Of a stretch of 64,000 nt of DNA, positions 18,316-26,628 are shown piece after piece (the stretch's first letter is position 1; every line of letters starts with the position of its first letter). This stretch comes from Streptomyces prunicolor NBRC 13075 (GTDB taxonomy: Bacteria; Actinomycetota; Actinomycetes; Streptomycetales; Streptomycetaceae), in assembly GCF_000367365.1 (NCBI RefSeq), contig NZ_BARF01000027.1:1-64000 (forward strand), given 5' to 3'. The notes beneath the pieces were generated by a model that worked only from the letters and a program-made list of their open reading frames with translations, made no database searches and was not told the DNA's origin. The position numbers were made by a program, and so were the translations under genes.

Positions 18316-18336
18316 GATCACACAGAGTGTGTGATC
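18316..18336. promoter_or_regulatory. Palindrome upstream of gpgS
   Basis: GATCACAC and GTGTGATC are perfect arms around AGAGT, 37-57 bases before the gpgS GTG at 18279. This is a typical position for a repressor site. It argues that translation does not begin at 18360. Confidence 0.5.
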
Positions 18337-18473
18337 CATCTCGCGGTTCGGACGGCTCACTCAACTGTCCTGGCCTTCGGTTACAGTCTTGAACAACGCT
18401 GATGACCATCGCATGTCGGGGGTCGTCAACGCTCACGCAAGTGACACAACCGCATACACAACTGAACACCGCT

Positions 18474-18597
18474 CATCCAGAGGGGCAGAGGGATACGGCC
18501 CGTTGAAGCCCCGGCAACCCTCCAGCCGGTCTTGGCACGCAGCTAGCACGCTGACGTGGTGAGGCTCCCGGCTCGGGAAGGTGCCAAATCCGTCTCA
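18474..18597 (+). promoter_or_regulatory. SAM riboswitch (SAM-I clan) upstream of threonine synthase
   Basis: The conserved core is visible: CAGAGGGGCAGAGGGA, then CGGCCCGTTGAAGCC, CCGGCAACC and, near the 3' side, GGTGCCAAATCC. This is the S-box/SAM-I-type arrangement in actinobacteria. It lies directly before thrC with no other gene between, so S-adenosylmethionine should control thrC expression. Exact ends are approximate. Confidence 0.88.
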
Positions 18598-18642
18598 TGG
18601 CGAAATGCGTCATGAGGAAGATGAGGAAAGGGCCTCGCCTCC

Positions 18643-19947
18643 ATGGCTGCGCAGACAGTTGCAAGCACCACGAACTCCGCGAACATCGCCAACTCCGTAG
18701 ACCTCGGCCCCGCCGCCGCGCTCTCCTGCCGCGAGTGCGGCCACCGCGTCCCGCTCGGCCCGGTCTTCGCCTGCGAGGAGTGTTTCGGCCCGCTGGAGAT
18801 CGCCTACGACTTCTCGGGCTACGACACCGAAGAGCTCCGCAAGCGCATCGAGGCGGGCCCCGCGAACATCTGGCGTTACGCGCCCCTGCTGCCCGTCCCC
18901 GCCGACGTGGCCGACAAGCCGAACATCAACCCCGGCTGGACCAAGCTCGTCCAGGCCGACAACCTCGCCCGCGAACTGGGCGTCGACGCGGGCAAGTTGT
19001 TCGTCAAGGACGACTCCGGCAACCCGACGCACTCCTTCAAGGACCGCGTCGTCGCCCAGGCCATCGAAGCGGCCCGCGCCTTCAACTTCACCACCCTCTC
19101 CTGCTCCTCCACCGGCAACCTCGCGGGCGCCGTCGGCGCCGCCGCCGCGCGGGCCGGCTTCCGTTCCTGCGTGTTCATCCCGCACGACCTGGAGCAGGGC
19201 AAGGTCGTCATGGCCGCGATCTACGGCGGCGAGCTCGTCGGCATCGAGGGCAACTACGACGACGTGAACCGCTTCTGCTCCGAGCTGATCGGCGACCCGG
19301 CGGGCGAGGGCTGGGGCTTCGTCAACGTCAACCTCCGGCCGTACTACGCGGAGGGCTCCAAGACCCTCGCGTACGAGATCTGCGAGCAGCTGGGCTGGCG
19401 GCTGCCGGACCAGCTGGTCGTGCCGATCGCCTCCGGGTCGCAGCTCACGAAGATCGACAAGGGCCTGCAGGAGCTGATCAAGCTCGGGCTCGTCGAGGAC
19501 AAGCCGTACAAGATCTTTGGCGCGCAGGCGGAGGGATGTTCGCCGGTTTCCGTCGCGTACAAGGCCGGTCATGACGTCGTACGGCCGCAGAAGCCGAACA
19601 CGATCGCCAAGTCGCTGGCCATCGGGAACCCCGCGGACGGTCCTTACGTGCTGGACATTGCTCGGCGGACCGGTGGGGCGGTGGAGGACGTCAATGACGA
19701 GCAGGTTGTCGACGCGATCAAGTTGCTTGCGCGGACCGAGGGGATCTTTGCGGAGACCGCGGGTGGGGTGACCGTTGGTGTGGCGAAGAAGTTGATCGAG
19801 AGCGGGTTGCTGGATCCGACGCTGACCACTGTCGTGTTGAACACCGGTGACGGTCTCAAGACGCTTGATGCGGTTGCCGGGACCGGGCTGACCGCGACTA
19901 TCCGGCCGAGTCTTGAGTCGTTCAGGGAAGCTGGGCTTGCCTCGTAA
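18643..19947 (+). CDS. thrC: Threonine synthase ThrC
   Basis: A 434-residue PLP enzyme converting O-phosphohomoserine to threonine. The PLP lysine lies in NPTHSFKDR at about residue 133, and SCSSTGNLAGAVGAA is the phosphate-binding loop. An N-terminal mini-domain with two CxxC pairs (CRECGHRVPLGPVFACEEC) looks like a zinc ribbon. ATG 18643 follows a GAGGAAAGGG purine stretch. An open frame at 18597 in another register begins with Met-rich codons but reads as a shadow. The SAM riboswitch upstream suggests flux between threonine and methionine is balanced here. Confidence 0.95.
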   Translation: MAAQTVASTTNSANIANSVDLGPAAALSCRECGHRVPLGPVFACEECFGPLEIAYDFSGYDTEELRKRIEAGPANIWRYAPLLPVPADVADKPNINPGWTKLVQADNLARELGVDAGKLFVKDDSGNPTHSFKDRVVAQAIEAARAFNFTTLSCSSTGNLAGAVGAAAARAGFRSCVFIPHDLEQGKVVMAAIYGGELVGIEGNYDDVNRFCSELIGDPAGEGWGFVNVNLRPYYAEGSKTLAYEICEQLGWRLPDQLVVPIASGSQLTKIDKGLQELIKLGLVEDKPYKIFGAQAEGCSPVSVAYKAGHDVVRPQKPNTIAKSLAIGNPADGPYVLDIARRTGGAVEDVNDEQVVDAIKLLARTEGIFAETAGGVTVGVAKKLIESGLLDPTLTTVVLNTGDGLKTLDAVAGTGLTATIRPSLESFREAGLAS

Positions 19948-19978
19948 GCGTCGTTGTTCGTCTGCGGGCCCGGTGGGG

Positions 19979-20029
19979 GCTGGTCGCGCCCCGTGGCGGA
20001 GCCACAAATCGATACAGCCCCGCGCCCCT
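19979..20029. repeat. Dispersed Streptomyces repeat, copy B
   Basis: Begins GCTGGTCGCGCCCCG and ends CCCCGCGCCCCT. It is almost identical to copy A inside nagA. It lies between thrC and the CysO-like gene, preceded by TGCGGGCCCGGTGGGG as in copy C. Confidence 0.75.
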
Positions 20030-20067
20030 AAAAGCACAAAAGCCACACCTGACCGGAGGTCATCAGC

Positions 20068-20343
20068 ATGAGCGTTAGCGTCCGCATCCCCACCATTCTC
20101 CGCACCTACACCGGCGGTAAGGCCGAAGTGACCGCCGAAGGTGCCACCCTCGCCGAGGTCATCTCGGACCTGGAGAAGAACCACGCCGGGATCTCTGCTC
20201 GCGTCCTGGACGATCAGGGCAAGTTGCGGCGGTTCGTCAACGTGTACGTGAACGATGACGACGTGCGGTTCGAGCAGGGGCTGGAGACGGCCACTCCGGA
20301 CGGGGCCGGGGTGTCGATCATTCCGGCCGTCGCCGGAGGCTGA
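20068..20343 (+). CDS. ThiS/MoaD-family sulfur carrier protein (CysO-like)
   Basis: A 91-residue ubiquitin-fold protein ending in the diglycine (VAGG) that becomes a thiocarboxylate in ThiS, MoaD and CysO. Visible strands are SVRIPTILRTYTGG and VNVYVNDDDVRF. GGAGG precedes the ATG by seven bases. Position after threonine synthase suggests sulfur donation for amino-acid synthesis (CysO-type) rather than thiamine or molybdopterin, since no thiG or moaE is nearby. This is inference from context. Confidence 0.85.
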   Translation: MSVSVRIPTILRTYTGGKAEVTAEGATLAEVISDLEKNHAGISARVLDDQGKLRRFVNVYVNDDDVRFEQGLETATPDGAGVSIIPAVAGG

Positions 20344-20408
20344 CCATCGAGCACAGCGCCGGTGGCTGATAATTACCCTTGGTAACGCCGATTACCGAGA
20401 GTTCATCG

Positions 20409-20445
20409 AATTGCCCCCTCCGTGAGAGAAACGGAGGGGGCAATT
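20409..20445. terminator. Strong intrinsic terminator after the sulfur-carrier gene
   Basis: Perfect 15-base arms (AATTGCCCCCTCCGT at 20409-20423 and its complement at 20431-20445) around a 7-base loop. Confidence 0.85.
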
Positions 20446-20800
20446 CTGTATGGTTGAGCGGGGTACAGTTGGGGAACGCGCTCCACTCCGCATGCCGGAC
20501 GCATATGAGTACCGGCTCCGCGTGCGATGAGAAGTAGCCAAAGTGTGTAGGCATTTTGCGCGTTATGTTCCCTTTATCTGGCCCGACTTGCCCTGAAGTC
20601 GGGCGAATTCTGCGTATATTCCCGACCGGTCCTGCCCGGAATTCTCGTCGGATTGACCTGTTGCAGACGGCAGTTGGGCGGATACATTCGGCCGCGGTCG
20701 ACGCGTTCCGGCGCACGCCCCCAAACCTGTGGGGGGTGAGGTCTGACCCGGGTCCGCGAAGTGCGGGTCCGTGCAAGGGCCAGTAATAGGGGAGTTAGGC
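20446..20800 (+). promoter_or_regulatory. Long AT-richer leader/promoter region of the cold-shock gene
   Basis: About 355 bases without a gene. It contains a perfect 9-base stem (GCCCGACTT at 20581-20589 with 20596-20604, loop GCCCTG). Cold-shock mRNAs commonly have long structured leaders, so much of this may be the 5' untranslated region. GGGGAG precedes the start at 20801. Confidence 0.5.
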
Positions 20801-21007
20801 ATGGCTCAGGGCACCGTCAAATGGTTCAACGCGGAGAAGGGGTACGGCTTCATCGCGGTCGACGGTGGTGCGGATGTTTTCGTCCACTACAGCGCGATTC
20901 AAATGGACGGCTACCGCACCCTGGAAGAGGGCCAGCGGGTCGATTTCGAGATCTCGCAGGGTCAGAAGGGGCCGCAGGCGGACATGGTCCGGCTCGCGAC
21001 CAGCTGA
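20801..21007 (+). CDS. Cold-shock protein, CspA type (ScoF4-like)
   Basis: A 68-residue single cold-shock domain that binds single-stranded RNA and DNA and acts as an RNA chaperone. RNP1 KGYGFI and RNP2 VFVHY are intact. Length and the N-terminus [14 protein letters not shown] are typical. A strong terminator follows at 21049. In S. coelicolor, scoF4 precedes groEL2 directly, as I remember; here about 8 kb of extra genes separate them. Confidence 0.93.
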   Translation: MAQGTVKWFNAEKGYGFIAVDGGADVFVHYSAIQMDGYRTLEEGQRVDFEISQGQKGPQADMVRLATS

Positions 21008-21048
21008 AGCACGCGCCGACGAACAGCAGCGACGTTCTTCGTTCCTCA

Positions 21049-21100
21049 CCGAAGGGCTCGTACTCCTGGGGGGTCACCTCCTGGGGTACGGGCCCTTCGG
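21049..21100. terminator. Terminator hairpin after the cold-shock gene
   Basis: CCGAAGGGCTCGTAC at the 5' side pairs with GTACGGGCCCTTCGG at the 3' side (one G-T pair), with a 22-base inner part that pairs further. It also faces the convergent ATP-grasp gene. Confidence 0.8.
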
Positions 21101-21113
21101 CATGTCCTCCGTC

Positions 21114-22388
21114 TCAGCCGCCCGCGTACAGACCGGACCGCTCCAGCGCGCGCAGCCGGAGTGTGTCCGCCTCGATGACGGCCGGGTCGTCGGAGGCGAG
21201 GTAGACGGCGCCGGGGCAGGTGGCCAGGTCGACGGTCTGCGGGGCCGGGCCGCCCTCGGGAAGGTTCATGACGAGCCCGGCGAAGGAGGCGAGCGACCGC
21301 ACCGTGTCCCAGCCCGCGCCGGAGGGCACGACGCCGTCGGTCTCGCTGATCAGGTTGACGCACCGCAGCCGTGAGTGCAGCCGGTACGGCTCCCGGGCGC
21401 GGCGCAGGAACTCCTCGGGCCGCGCGATGGACAGGGCCAGGGATTCGACCTGGTTGGTGCCGACGCAGCGGGAGAGCACGTCCGGCAGCTGGCCGCCGCC
21501 GATCCGGGCACCGCACTCGACCAGGACGGGCCCGTCATCGGTCAGCATGACTTCCGTGTGGGCCGCTCCGTTGCGGATCTCCAGCGCGTCGAGGACGTCG
21601 AGGACGTAGGCGGCCACGCGCGAGCCGCCCGGGTCGTCGGGCGGGAGCAGGTCCTCGTAGTCGTTGATGGAACGGCCGCCGGGTACCGGGCGCTTGTAGT
21701 AGTGCCAGATCTCGATGACGCGGTGCACGCCGTCCCGGCTGACGGTGTTGACGTAGTGCTCCTCGCCCGCGAGGAACTGCTGGGCGAGGACGGTGGGGTT
21801 GCCGCGCCCGTAGCGGTCGATGCCGGCCGCGATCTTGCGGTGCGCGGCGACGACCGCTTCCGCGCTGTCACAGAAGATGACGTTGTCGGTGCCCGCGCTG
21901 GACGGTGGCTTGAGCACGACGGGCCACGGACCGCGAGCTTCCGCCCAGGCCAGGATCTCGTCGGCCGAGGTCGAGGTGATGCTGTCGGCTGCGGCGAGAC
22001 CCGCCTCGCGCACCGCCTTGTGCATCGCGTACTTGTCCCGTCGGGCCTCGGGGTGGCGCATGCCGTTGCCCGGGGTGCCGAGCGCGGCCGAGAGCTCGTT
22101 GGCGAGGAGGACGCCGGATTCGGCGGCGGCCACCACGATGCCGACACCGTGCTGCCGCAGTCGCTCGGCCGTCCTGCGTACGTCGCCGTCGTGCTGGAAC
22201 TCGACGGTGAAGTCCTCGGGGCAGTAGGCGAGTTTGGTGTCCGGGAACGGGGAGCGGACGTGGACGTGGTCCACACCGTAGCGGCGCAGTGCCGGGGGCA
22301 GCAGGCGTCCGGCGCCGTAGGCGTCGACCACGGCGCACGTCACGCTTGAGGGCGGTTCATTCATCGGATCGACTGGGATGTTGTTCAT
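21114..22388 (-). CDS. ATP-grasp carboxylate-amine ligase
   Basis: A 424-residue ATP-grasp enzyme, expected to activate a carboxylate as acyl-phosphate and join it to an amine. Landmarks are the N-terminal Rossmann-like half, the ATP-site PVVLKPPSSAGTDNVIFC, EEHYVNTVS, and the metal-binding HTEVMLTDDGPVLVECGARIGGG. It resembles ligases making dipeptides or gamma-glutamyl amides of unusual amino acids; BesA of the beta-ethynylserine pathway is such a partner of a BesD halogenase. The ATG at 22388 follows the exporter stop by 13 bases; ATG 22364 is an alternative. Last gene of a four-gene unit. The substrate is inferred. Confidence 0.85.
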   Translation of the reverse strand: MNNIPVDPMNEPPSSVTCAVVDAYGAGRLLPPALRRYGVDHVHVRSPFPDTKLAYCPEDFTVEFQHDGDVRRTAERLRQHGVGIVVAAAESGVLLANELSAALGTPGNGMRHPEARRDKYAMHKAVREAGLAAADSITSTSADEILAWAEARGPWPVVLKPPSSAGTDNVIFCDSAEAVVAAHRKIAAGIDRYGRGNPTVLAQQFLAGEEHYVNTVSRDGVHRVIEIWHYYKRPVPGGRSINDYEDLLPPDDPGGSRVAAYVLDVLDALEIRNGAAHTEVMLTDDGPVLVECGARIGGGQLPDVLSRCVGTNQVESLALSIARPEEFLRRAREPYRLHSRLRCVNLISETDGVVPSGAGWDTVRSLASFAGLVMNLPEGGPAPQTVDLATCPGAVYLASDDPAVIEADTLRLRALERSGLYAGG

Positions 22389-22401
22389 CTGCGGTCACCC
22401 G

Positions 22402-23409
22402 TCACAGGGTCTTCGTGTCTTCGGGGGGATTGAGCGAGGCGCCGTCCGGCAGGGGTGCCGATGGCTCCTGTCTGCGGTCTTCCTGGGCGCGTTTCACGAC
22501 GCCCACCGACATCAGGACGATCAGGGCCACGGTGCACACCCAGCTGACCGCTGAGGTGGTCAGCCGTCCGTCGAGGAGCTGCAGAAGCAGCGTGATGAGG
22601 GGAGACACCGAGATCAGCAGCGACGTGGTGATCGGCTCGGTGTGCTTGATGCCGATCTGCAGGACGTAGATGGGCAGGCCCACACCGATGACGGCGACGA
22701 TGAGCGAGGGCCACAACGCCGCGCCGACTCCGGGCCGTTCGCTCAGCGCGGTCAGCACCCAGGTGATGGCGATCATCAGGAAGAAGCGGATGGCGAGGAC
22801 CGCCTGCGGCGTCTGCCCGGCCTCGCTCAGCCGCTTCATGTAGATGATGTTGGCGGTCGAGCCGATGCCGCAGGCCAGCGTCAGCAGAAATCCGGCGACG
22901 GCGTGCCCGGGCTCCAGCGATCCCACCGCGCTGCGACCGGTGAACGACTCCCACACCAGGACCGCGAGCACGACGCAGACACCGAGGGACGCGGCGACCT
23001 CGGCCCTCAGGGCCTTGCTTCCGCGCCGCAGCACGGGACCCATCAGGATGGTGAGGATCGGGCCGAGCGCCACCACCACCACGCTGACCACGGCCGGCTC
23101 CAGGTACTTGAGCGCGAACAGCATCGAAAGCCAGGTGACGGCGGTGGTCACGTTGATCGCGGCCACGTCGTACGGGTGGGTGCGCAGGGGGCGAAGTGCG
23201 GCGGGCAGGCCGACGCGTACAGCCTGCAGGGTGAGGAAGAACGCCGCGGTCATGGAGAACGAGACCGCGGCGAGCACCTGCGGGCTGACGTCCTGGACCG
23301 TGCTGCCTCCGTAGACGTCGAGCGCGGCGGTCAGGAAGGCGAAGCCGAGGATCGGGGCGATGCCGCTGACGACGTGGGACGTCTGGGGTTGTTTGGGGCG
23401 GTCAGGCAA
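22402..23409 (-). CDS. EamA-family (DMT) exporter
   Basis: A 335-residue membrane protein with about ten hydrophobic segments in two EamA repeats (FALKYLEPAVVSVVVVALGPI and GIKHTEPITTSLLISVSPLIT mark the repeat ends). DMT exporters move amino acids and small metabolites out of cells. The start is TTG 23409, abutting the TAA of the radical SAM gene, with GGAGA within that gene's end. The tight junction indicates one operon. The role is inferred as product export; the fluorothreonine producer S. cattleya pairs such an exporter with a tRNA-editing protein. Confidence 0.88.
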   Translation of the reverse strand: MPDRPKQPQTSHVVSGIAPILGFAFLTAALDVYGGSTVQDVSPQVLAAVSFSMTAAFFLTLQAVRVGLPAALRPLRTHPYDVAAINVTTAVTWLSMLFALKYLEPAVVSVVVVALGPILTILMGPVLRRGSKALRAEVAASLGVCVVLAVLVWESFTGRSAVGSLEPGHAVAGFLLTLACGIGSTANIIYMKRLSEAGQTPQAVLAIRFFLMIAITWVLTALSERPGVGAALWPSLIVAVIGVGLPIYVLQIGIKHTEPITTSLLISVSPLITLLLQLLDGRLTTSAVSWVCTVALIVLMSVGVVKRAQEDRRQEPSAPLPDGASLNPPEDTKTL

Positions 23410-25362
23410 TTACGAGGTCTCCGATACGGGTGTGAGGGTGTTGCGCGGGATCCGGGAACCGGGCGCCGTGGGCTCGGTCCGGTCGTCGGGTGCCGGCGGG
23501 GTGGCGGTCCCGAAGTAGTGTGCACCGGTCTCGTGGTTGTCGAGATGGTGGTAGAAGCCGCGCCGGGACCGGAACTCGTACGCGGTGTCCAGTGGCTCGG
23601 GAGCCGTCAGGTCGCCCGTGGCGAGCCGGTCGTAGGCGGCGGTGACGTCGAACGGGAAGCTCACGAGGCCGCTGCTCACGTAGGTGTCGCCCTCCTCGCG
23701 CCAGCCGTCGGGCAGCGCGGCGCCGGGGGGTTGGTAGACAGGCCGTGCCAGGCGCTCGAAGCGGTAGAAGTATGGGCCGAACTCGGTCCACCCGGCGGGG
23801 AACCGTGGCACGACCGTCTCGTTCCACCACCGCTCGATCTCCGCGTCGAGCTCCGGGCCCGAGTAGAGCAGGCGGTGCCCGCTCGCCACGGCGGGGGACT
23901 CGGCGAGCACGGGGAACGCCTCGCGGAACGCCACCACGGACGGGTGGTCCGAGGCGCTGATCCACTCCAGCAGCGAGTGGATCACCTCTGACTGGCTCAT
24001 CCCGGCCAGCACGCGGGCCGGACGCCATAGCCGTTTGAAGTACTGGTTCTCCCCCAGGATGCGGGCCAGGAACATGAAGCGCTGCATCGCGAAGTTCTCC
24101 GCCAGCGTGGAGGTCCGGTTGGCGAGGACGTACTCGAAGTCGTCCGACTCGCCGCGCACGGTGACGAATCCGTGCAGCTCGCGCTGTTCGCTGTAGGCCG
24201 TGTTGGGCAGCAGGAGCAGCGGGTACACGGCGATGCGCGGCACCTTCTCGGCGATCCTGTCGTATCCGTCGAGGAACGACTCGACCGTCTCTCCCGGCGC
24301 TCCCCAGATCAGCTCGACGAAGGCGTCCATGCCTTCGTCGGCCAGCCAGTCGCTGAGGTCCTGCCACTGGTTGAGCTTCATGTTGCGGCGCTGCATGCCG
24401 GTGAGCGCCTCGTCCGAGAGTGTCTGCAGGGCGAGCGTGAACGAGCTCTTGAAGCCGCGCTCCTTCAGGGTGCGCACGATGCGGTGGAAGCGCTGGGACT
24501 TGTTCTTGGCCCAGTTGGCCTCGAGCGACGTGGGAAACCCGTACTTCTCGTTGATCTTCAGGAGGTCTTCGGTGAACTCCTCATCGGCTTCGAGCATGCC
24601 GAAGTTCGCGTCGCACAGGAAGACCGTGGGGACCTGGTGGTATCCGAACAGATCGAGTTCGGCGGCCAGCCGGTCCCGGGAGAAGGAGCGCACCCGCTGG
24701 CCGGTGGCGCCACCCCAGTAACAGAAGGAACAGCGGTACGGGCAGCCCCGGTTCGTCTCCAGTAAAGCGAATTCATAGGGAAAGTTTCCGTTGCGATCGA
24801 GTAAGGGTATCGCGCCGGTGAGAAACGGGGACGGAATGATGTCCAGGTCATTGATACGGTCACGGTCCGGCGTGGTGATGAAATCGGTGCCGTCCGTGCG
24901 GAACGAAATTCCGGATATGGGGGGCAGGTTGGGATCCCGGCGGTCGGCGAGGACCGAGCTGATCAATTCGCGGAACGTCAGCTCGCCCTCGCCGTTCACC
25001 ACGATGTCGACCGATGGGCATTCGCGGAACACCTTCGGCGCCTGATGGCTCACGTGGTTTCCGCCGAAGATGGTGAGGCCGTCGGGCCTCAACTGCTTGT
25101 GCACTTCGGCCAGGAGGGAGAAGTTCCGATAGTTCCAGCCCACCACGGAGAAGGCGAGCACATCGGGTACCTCGTCATGAAAGATGGTCCGGGTCATCTC
25201 GTTCACGGACCATCCACCGCGCATGTTGTGGATTCGTACGTCGACTTCTCGACCGATGTCGGGATCAGCGTCGAGCACTGCCTTCAGATAACCAGCCGCG
25301 AGGGGCATGGAATCAACCGGCAGGTCCCAGGCACTCTGCTGCACCAAGGCGATCTTGAGCAT
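23410..25362 (-). CDS. B12-binding-type radical SAM enzyme
   Basis: A 650-residue class-B-like radical SAM protein. Residues 1-150 form a Rossmann-like domain placed like the cobalamin-binding domain, though the usual DxHxxG appears only as RIHNMRGG. The [4Fe-4S] motif C207-x3-C211-x2-C214 (CPYRCSFC) is followed by an unusual YWGGATGQRVRSFS. The TIM-barrel part runs to about 430 (FTLALQTLSDEALTGMQR). A 200-residue C-terminal extension ends Pro/Thr-rich. GGAGG precedes the ATG by nine bases. Such enzymes methylate or rearrange unactivated carbons; the reaction here is unknown. Confidence 0.85.
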   Translation of the reverse strand: MLKIALVQQSAWDLPVDSMPLAAGYLKAVLDADPDIGREVDVRIHNMRGGWSVNEMTRTIFHDEVPDVLAFSVVGWNYRNFSLLAEVHKQLRPDGLTIFGGNHVSHQAPKVFRECPSVDIVVNGEGELTFRELISSVLADRRDPNLPPISGISFRTDGTDFITTPDRDRINDLDIIPSPFLTGAIPLLDRNGNFPYEFALLETNRGCPYRCSFCYWGGATGQRVRSFSRDRLAAELDLFGYHQVPTVFLCDANFGMLEADEEFTEDLLKINEKYGFPTSLEANWAKNKSQRFHRIVRTLKERGFKSSFTLALQTLSDEALTGMQRRNMKLNQWQDLSDWLADEGMDAFVELIWGAPGETVESFLDGYDRIAEKVPRIAVYPLLLLPNTAYSEQRELHGFVTVRGESDDFEYVLANRTSTLAENFAMQRFMFLARILGENQYFKRLWRPARVLAGMSQSEVIHSLLEWISASDHPSVVAFREAFPVLAESPAVASGHRLLYSGPELDAEIERWWNETVVPRFPAGWTEFGPYFYRFERLARPVYQPPGAALPDGWREEGDTYVSSGLVSFPFDVTAAYDRLATGDLTAPEPLDTAYEFRSRRGFYHHLDNHETGAHYFGTATPPAPDDRTEPTAPGSRIPRNTLTPVSETS

Positions 25363-25398
25363 GTACGGATGCCTCCATGATGAAGATGAAGTGGGCCG

Positions 25399-26169
25399 TC
25401 AGCCGCTGGCCACCCAGGTGACCTCCGTGTCGGCGGTGGGGTCGAAGTGGTACAGAGTCACGCTGTCGCTGTGCGGGGTCACCCGGTCCGCGAGTTCTCG
25501 TTGCGCCTGGGCCAGTACATCCGGGGGGATCACCGATGCGATGCCCTCCAGGAGCAGCATCACGTCCCGGGTCGCCGCGGTGACCTTGGTGTTGTCCGCG
25601 TCCCGGTGGTTCCAGTGGCGGGTCAGGACGTGGGAGCCGTCGCCGTAGACGACCTCGCCCTCGACGGGCGTCTCCCGCTCGTCGGGCTTGCCCAGCGGCA
25701 CATGGGTGTCGCCGGGGCGTGCGTAGCGCAGGCAGAAGCCTTCCCGGATGCCGGTCAGGTCGTAACCGCCCGTCGGCAGCATGTACTTCATGGACACGAG
25801 GTTGCAGGTGTCCACGAGCGGGGAGATCCGCGGCAGCCGACCCGCCTTGAGGAGCCGGCGCCGCAGCGCGTCGACACTCGGCCGCGTCCTGCGGGGGTTG
25901 GTGCCGAAGCTGCGCAGCAGTTCGTGCCAGGCGGCGATGGTCGGCTCATCCTCCTCCGACAGGGTCCGCGTGCCCGCGCGTACCTCGGCCTCGAAGCCCG
26001 CCAGCTCCTCCTCGGTCTCCGGCCACGGCTCGGCGTTCTTCAGGCCGAGCACGAGGACGGCGGCGGTGCGGCAGTCGGGGTAGCGGGCGGCGATGTCTGG
26101 AGCCACGCTCAGCTGGAGGGTGCGGGCCTTGGCGGTCGTGCGGGCGGCGGCTTCGGTCTCGTGGTTCAT
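25399..26169 (-). CDS. Stand-alone B3/B4 tRNA-editing domain protein
   Basis: A 256-residue protein matching the B3/B4 domain of the phenylalanyl-tRNA synthetase beta chain, which hydrolyses mischarged tRNA. Family features are RISPLVDTCNLVSMKYMLPTGGYDL, LRYARPGDTHVPLG, GEVVYGDGSHVLTRHWNHRD and the following T. It lacks the rest of PheT, so it would act in trans. It is the first gene of the four-gene unit (36 bases before the radical SAM gene) and divergent from the halogenase. I infer that it removes an unnatural amino acid made by this cluster from tRNA. ATG 26169; GGAAAG upstream. Confidence 0.85.
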   Translation of the reverse strand: MNHETEAAARTTAKARTLQLSVAPDIAARYPDCRTAAVLVLGLKNAEPWPETEEELAGFEAEVRAGTRTLSEEDEPTIAAWHELLRSFGTNPRRTRPSVDALRRRLLKAGRLPRISPLVDTCNLVSMKYMLPTGGYDLTGIREGFCLRYARPGDTHVPLGKPDERETPVEGEVVYGDGSHVLTRHWNHRDADNTKVTAATRDVMLLLEGIASVIPPDVLAQAQRELADRVTPHSDSVTLYHFDPTADTEVTWVASG

Positions 26170-26628
26170 CAAGCACTTTCCGGTGAGGTGGTGCGCGAAT
26201 CTCGGTCAGTTGACGGACGACTGATCAACGGGCGGCCCGCCGGGCTGGACACGGGGCGGCCGGTGGAGCACCGGCGCATGCCACCACCTACGGGCGGCGG
26301 TTAATTCAGCCGAACCAATTTTCCGCAGACCACGGGCTTTCTTCCTGGTCAGGACAGGCCCGATGGCGGAGCCGCCGCTCTGGCGACAGTACGTCAAGGC
26401 CGATATCGAAGACAGAATTCCGGATGGGAATGGCTCTCGCACGGCGGGAATCGGCCATTGTTTAGATGTGGACATTCGAGGCAGTCGCCGCATGCGGGGC
26501 GGCTGGAAGGCGCGAATACGGGAGTGACTCGCGTCACACTTGCAGGGGGCGGGGTTGCTGTCGGAGCCGAACGCGGCTCACCGTTGAATCGAGCCATCGG
26601 GTCCATTCGAGATGAAGGGTCAGATGAA
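26170..26628. promoter_or_regulatory. Divergent promoter region of the halogenase island
   Basis: About 460 bases between the B3/B4 gene and the halogenase, less GC-rich than the surroundings. I see no gene. It holds an inverted repeat GTGAC-TCGC-GTCAC at 26524-26537, a possible operator, and TTTAGATGTGG near 26461 that could be part of a promoter. The open frame of the halogenase runs back to 26458 without a good ribosome site. Confidence 0.5.

Noticed and set aside
18597..19574. Open frame starting with Met-rich codons before thrC, possible leader peptide
   Set aside because: It continues for 325 codons in a shadow register of thrC and the riboswitch already explains regulation.
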